A program made the translations under genes and the position numbers. Below are positions 60,173 through 64,000 of a stretch of DNA of 64,000 nucleotides, in pieces (the first letter of the stretch is position 1; every line of letters begins with the position of its first letter). The notes beneath the pieces are model-generated. The model did no database searches. It was not told where the DNA came from and saw only the letters and a list, made by a program, of their open reading frames with translations. The stretch is taken from positions 248,001 to 312,000 of the forward strand of contig JAQSEB010000089.1 in the NCBI GenBank assembly GCA_030063045.1, written 5' to 3'. The stretch comes from Pratylenchus scribneri (lineage: Eukaryota; Nematoda; Chromadorea; Rhabditida; Pratylenchidae).

Positions 60173-60549
60173 GAATTTATTTCATTTCCATTTTTGGAGG
60201 GAATAGTCGGGAAAAGTTATGGAATTCCTTTCAGTAATATGAATTTTTCCTCTGAAATTTCTGCAGAAATCTGTGTTTCCACCGAATTCCCTACAATATT
60301 TCATTCCCATTTTTGGAGGGAAAAGGTGGGGATAGTTATCGGATTCCCTCGGAAATGCAAAATTTCTGTAACACTGGGTATATCCCTGAAATGCTGAAAA
60401 TATTCAATAAATTCGCTGATTTTATTGGAAAATTAATATTTTCCCGAGTTAAAAATATAATTTATTATTGCAATTTTCAAGGTTTCTTCCTCTTACTTTC
60501 GCCATTAATATATATTGTTGTTTTCGCCATTCCCATTTTCTGACCCAAC

Positions 60550-60970
60550 GGAGTGACCATCAACAGTGGTTTGGCTTTGGAGGAGGCTGCCAGACAGCTG
60601 CGGTACTGGCGGTCACTCTCGCCTTCAGTGGGGCTTTGATGCCAGTGGAGTGGACACTGGACATAGCGTAAAGCGTAAACAATTTGGAAAGAGGAATGGC
60701 AAGGGAAATTCGGTCTTCAGTCTTCATTCTAATTCGGCTTACATTTTAGTGATATTTTCGTGTTAACCAAGGTCATTTTCTTTGGGACGAATTGGGTCGA
60801 ACTCTTTTCAACAGCCGTTCCCCAAATTGTTTACGCCCTATCCAGCAGCAGTATCCACTGCCCACAAGAGCATAGCTATAGCTAAGAAGTTGACCCTCTA
60901 TTGGATCCGCTGTGTAGTGGCCGCCAAACAACCGCCGACGACACCCTTTTCGTCCTAAATGACCATTGGT
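60550..60970. repeat. GC-rich imperfect inverted repeat
   Basis: Left arm features AGTGGTTTGGCTTTGGAGG, CCAGTGGAGTGGACACTGG and GCGTAAACAATTTGG (about 60565-60690). Right arm features CCAAATTGTTTACGCC, TATCCAGCAGCAGTATCCAC and GGCCGCCAAACAACCGCC (about 60820-60935). Much richer in GC than its surroundings. It may be a foldback element or a structured RNA. Confidence 0.45.
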
Positions 60971-61959
60971 CGGTCATTCTTCCGCTGGCAGGAATGTGAA
61001 GAGCGACAGGGGAAAACAAATATAAATTTTTAAATTCGATGTTCTCGACCAATTCTCATATTAGTTTTTCTTTCCAATAGCTTCCTTATTTCATAATAAT
61101 CAGACACGATTTGCCGCCAATTTTACTTGTCTATTTATTTTTAATTTAATAATTATATTCTGCTGTTTATTAAATTCAGATGCCTTTTTCCCCACATCAG
61201 CGTATTCCTATCATTTATCCTCTCTTCTTATTCTCACAGGGAATAATAAAAATGTTAATTATATTTATTATATATACAACTACCACCTATAAAATTTAAT
61301 GAAATGTATTAATATTAATTTTAGCACCTTAAATTATCTAAAGTTTTGAATTTTTAAAAATTGCTTTCAAAGGAAAAAAATTTAAAAATTATTTAAATAT
61401 AATTTTCTTATGCTATCTTTTTAAAAATAATTTTTAGTATCAAATATTAATGAATTAAAATAAAATTATTTTAAAATTAAAAAAAATGATAAACAATTCT
61501 ATCGTTAAGGACGAATGACGATTCTTACCAAATTCTCCAAAGGCAGATAAAATTTTCAAAGGGATTTTAAATTTTCATTTGGAATCAAAAATGCCCCAGA
61601 GAACGTTCAAAATTCTACTGTAGCCATGAATAGCATTCCAAAATCATTAATATTCTATTTTTTTTTAAATAAATTAGCAATATATTAATATCTTTTTTTA
61701 CCAATATTCGTATAATATCTTTTTTACCAATATTCGTATTTTCTAAAAAATTTTGGATATTTAAATTTGATCATAATATTTATTATTATAATTAAAAATA
61801 CTAGCTAGTTAATTCTGGCAGTTAAATTGCATTTTTTATAATTTCAAAACATGTTTCAAGAAGTGTATCGAGTTCCGATTATAACTTTGTTAAATTGAAA
61901 TCAGGGCATAAATTTTATAGAAAATACAAAATAAAAAGTATATTCTGATTAGAGATCGG

Positions 61960-62100
61960 CCAAAGGGTTCGAGCGATCGAGTTCGATAAAAAACTCGAAA
62001 AATTCTAAAATCTTTCGATCCGGTTTTTTCGATAAAAAACTCGAAAAAATTCGAAATCGAAAAAACTCGAAAATTTTTCCCGAGTTTTTTCGAATTTCAC
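61960..62100. repeat. TCGAAAAA-rich repeat patch
   Basis: Repeats of GATAAAAAACTCGAAAAA and TTTTTTCGA on both strands. Simple-sequence character, function not apparent. Confidence 0.6.
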
Positions 62101-62316
62101 AATTTTTTGATTTTAACTCATTTATTCATTTTTATTTTGACGAAATAATTTTAAAAAATACATTTCATTTCCAATTCAATATTTGTAAAAATACACGTTT
62201 TTAGCGCAAAGTAAAATAAAAAATTTAAACCCTACTATTACCGAATTTTCTTTAATTAATAATTTATACAGAACGACAACAATTAATTAACTTTCATTTT
62301 ATAAATTATTATAATT

Positions 62317-63800
62317 ATGGTACGAATGGTTTTATTCATTTTGTTCTGCATGTGCCTGTGCCATTGCGTCGAATTCGGTAAGGAAAAAGCATAAAAATAT
62401 TTTTGAACGATTATTTCACTTTTTGGGTTTTGACGGGTTGATGAGAAATATTATTTATTTTACAACTTTTTAATTTAATAAAAAAGTTAACATTACCATA
62501 ATCCTGGGTAAAACGTTGATTTAATTACTATTTTTTTGATCACCCGACTTACAATATTAGAGTTATCATCTTTAAAAGGTAAAAATTAGGCATTGGATGT
62601 CAAAAACATAGCAAAATTTTCAAAAATAAAAAAAATCAGGAAAACATATTAAATTACAGTAGAAAAGGCTTAAACATTTTAAACTTTATGCCTAATGAAT
62701 AATTACTTGCCCGGCATTGACATCATACAGAAATCAGAAAAAAGCTATATTTAATTTTAAATTATGTCAATCATGTCCCAAAAAATTTTTACAAGCTTTT
62801 CGCAATTTTTTATAGATCTATGCCGGATTTACAAGTTTTAGGTTAAAATTTTTGCCTTTTAGATGGCCTTTTCATTGTAAGCATAACTTTCTCATTTTTC
62901 CAAAATAAAATGCTCTAATAAGCAGTAAAAAGACATATTAAAAATTTGTAAAATTTTATGAAATTTAAGGCATTTGAAAATTTTTGCCAATTATTTCATA
63001 CAAATTCCCGGTCTTTGATATTGTGCGGTTGAAGTACGGCCTTTTTTGGGGTTAGGTTTCGGTTTGAAATTGATTTCCTTCGAAATACCGTAAATCCTCT
63101 ATTAGAAGCCCCCCTATCCATTGAAATATTTTTGAACAAATAACCAATTTTTAGGTAAAATTATGCCGAAAAAGCTTAAATTAAGCAGAAATAAGCTTTT
63201 TTTGTTGTTCAAAAATTCCTAAAATTTCCCACCTTGAGGGCCTCTGAAATTTATAAGCCCCGGGGGCTTCTAATAGAGGATTTTCGGTACTAATTTTTGA
63301 ATTTGGTAGATGACATATAAAAAGATTAAAAAACAGTTAATTCAAAAAATGTTAATATATTATAAACCATTTACTTCTTTAAAGGGACAACCACCATAGA
63401 TGAACAGGAAGATAATTTCTGGATTACATACACCGTGAACGTAACTAATATTTCGCCAGATGATTTGGATTTGGAGGCATGCAATAATAAATTTCAATTA
63501 ATTTCAATTTTTTTAGGTTAGTCGACATGCATTTCGAAGTAGACCGGCAATATTGGTGCAAAAACGTGGCGAATGCAGATATGCACCAATAAAAGTCTAC
63601 CAGCTATACGAAGGCATTGACATTAATTCGGCGGAATTGGCCAATGGCATACTGACGATTAATGCAGCGAAGTTAAACAAAGAACGAGAATACCGCAAAG
63701 TTCCAATCAATATTCCGAAAGGTAGATCAGCTTAACCTTATTAATGATTTTATTTTATGAAATTTTAGCAGAGTGCGCATGCAAAGGAAATGGCCAATGA
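62317..63800 (+). CDS. small secreted alpha-crystallin (HSP20-like) protein
   Basis: Four exons: 62317-62377, 63385-63476, 63517-63721, 63769-63800; 129 residues, in phase. Intron 2 is a 40-nt GC-AG intron (GAG then GCATGC). The N-terminus MVRMVLFILFCMCLCHCVEF is a signal peptide. The rest reads as an alpha-crystallin domain: WITYTVNVTNISPDDLDLEV is the beta2-beta3 part, YEGIDINSAELANGILTINA matches the family's G-V-D...L-x-N-G-x-L-T-I signature, and VPINIP carries the I-x-I tail motif. The tail AECACKGNGQ adds Cys residues. Small HSPs are normally cytosolic holdase chaperones, so a secreted form is unusual. Sequence similarity is modest, so the fold assignment is likely but not certain. Confidence 0.72.
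63087..63289. mobile_element. 203-bp TACCGTAAA-family (family B) MITE in intron 1 of the HSP20-like gene
   Basis: Left arm TACCGTAAATCCTCTATTAG then AAGCCCCCC; right arm GGGGGCTTCTAATAGAGGATTTTCGGTA. About 29 bp of near-perfect pairing. TA flanks are possible. The clearest copy of the family in this window. Confidence 0.8.
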
Positions 63801-64000
63801 TATGGTGATGTCACCATTCATCAGAGAAAGAATTTGAAGGGACTTGAAATATAAATAGCTCTAAATTAATATTGAATATTTTGCTGAAAAAATTTATGCG
63901 GAATTTGTTTGAAGAAGGCAATTTTACGATTTTCCTCAATGCTAGTTACGGGCTAATGTTGATTGTTATTAAAAAGGGGAATATGCTGACGTCGACCATC
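63801..64000. other. 3' flank of the HSP20-like gene
   Basis: 200 bp downstream of the stop codon, up to the window end. No AATAAA and no further coding region recognised. Confidence 0.5.

Larger units (their letters stand above)
57625..60384. mobile_element. 2.76-kb composite element with TATACCCAG terminal repeats
   Basis: Left end TATACCCAGGGTGACAGAAA, right end (complement) TATACCCAGTGTTACAGAAA. TA flanks on both sides would fit a TA target duplication. Inside are degenerate GAAATTT/GGAAT tracts, a nested foldback element (58612-59325), a 28-bp tandem array and a 140-bp tandem array. No transposase frame was found. Confidence 0.6.
57047..62316. other. repeat-rich intergenic region between unc-104 and the HSP20-like gene
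   Basis: Holds a composite inverted-repeat element (57625-60384), several tandem arrays inside it, a GC-rich inverted repeat (60550-60970), and a TCGAAAAA-rich patch (61960-62100). No protein-coding gene is supported in it. A possible splice acceptor TATACAG at 62271 lies 46 nt before the next ATG. Confidence 0.6.

Overview
This is eukaryotic, AT-rich DNA, and everything in it points to a nematode. The genes are split into many small exons. Introns run from about 40 nt to over 1 kb, with T-rich TTTCAG, TTTTAG or TTTAAG acceptors. The recognisable proteins have nematode-like architecture: a CAD gene, an UNC-104 kinesin and SPRY-domain proteins. AT-rich introns, SPRY genes and a high share of GC-AG introns would fit a plant-parasitic tylenchid (root-knot or cyst nematode), but that placement is an inference.

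Layout. 1-1835 is AT-rich upstream DNA. 1836-25672 (+) is one 49-exon gene for CAD, the trifunctional enzyme that starts pyrimidine synthesis (GATase, CPSase, dihydroorotase and aspartate transcarbamoylase; C. elegans pyr-1). All exon junctions were placed by hand and keep phase, except for an in-frame TGA and a one-base frameshift in the GATase part. 26618-27443 (-) is a small secreted Cys-rich Ly6/three-finger-like protein. 29697-31412 (+) is a coiled-coil plus SPRY protein. 32960-37719 (+) is a BTB-BACK-SPRY protein that shares three SPRY intron positions with its neighbour. 39886-57046 (+) is a 50-exon KIF1/UNC-104 kinesin of about 1690 residues (motor, FHA, KIF1B region, PH), which carries synaptic-vesicle precursors along axons. 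57047-62316 is a repeat-rich gap. 62317-63800 (+) is a small secreted alpha-crystallin (HSP20-like) protein.

The genes do not form a pathway together: metabolism, axonal transport, and adaptor or secreted proteins lie side by side and there is no operon-like spacing. What binds the window together is its mobile DNA. Several non-autonomous DNA transposons have intact terminal inverted repeats, and four have perfect 8-bp target duplications (7022-7237, 14193-15064, 32297-32519, 33928-35094). A second MITE family sits in introns of three different genes, a third (TACCGTAAA ends) has four copies, and 57.6-60.4 kb is a nested composite. The most striking case is the 1.17-kb element in the BTB-BACK-SPRY gene: it landed 2 nt inside an exon, yet its own terminal repeat supplies a new in-frame 3' splice site.

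Eight of the 117 introns modelled use GC-AG instead of GT-AG. No bacterial features, CRISPR arrays or rRNA genes were seen; the only tRNA-like sequence is a degenerate SINE-type head.
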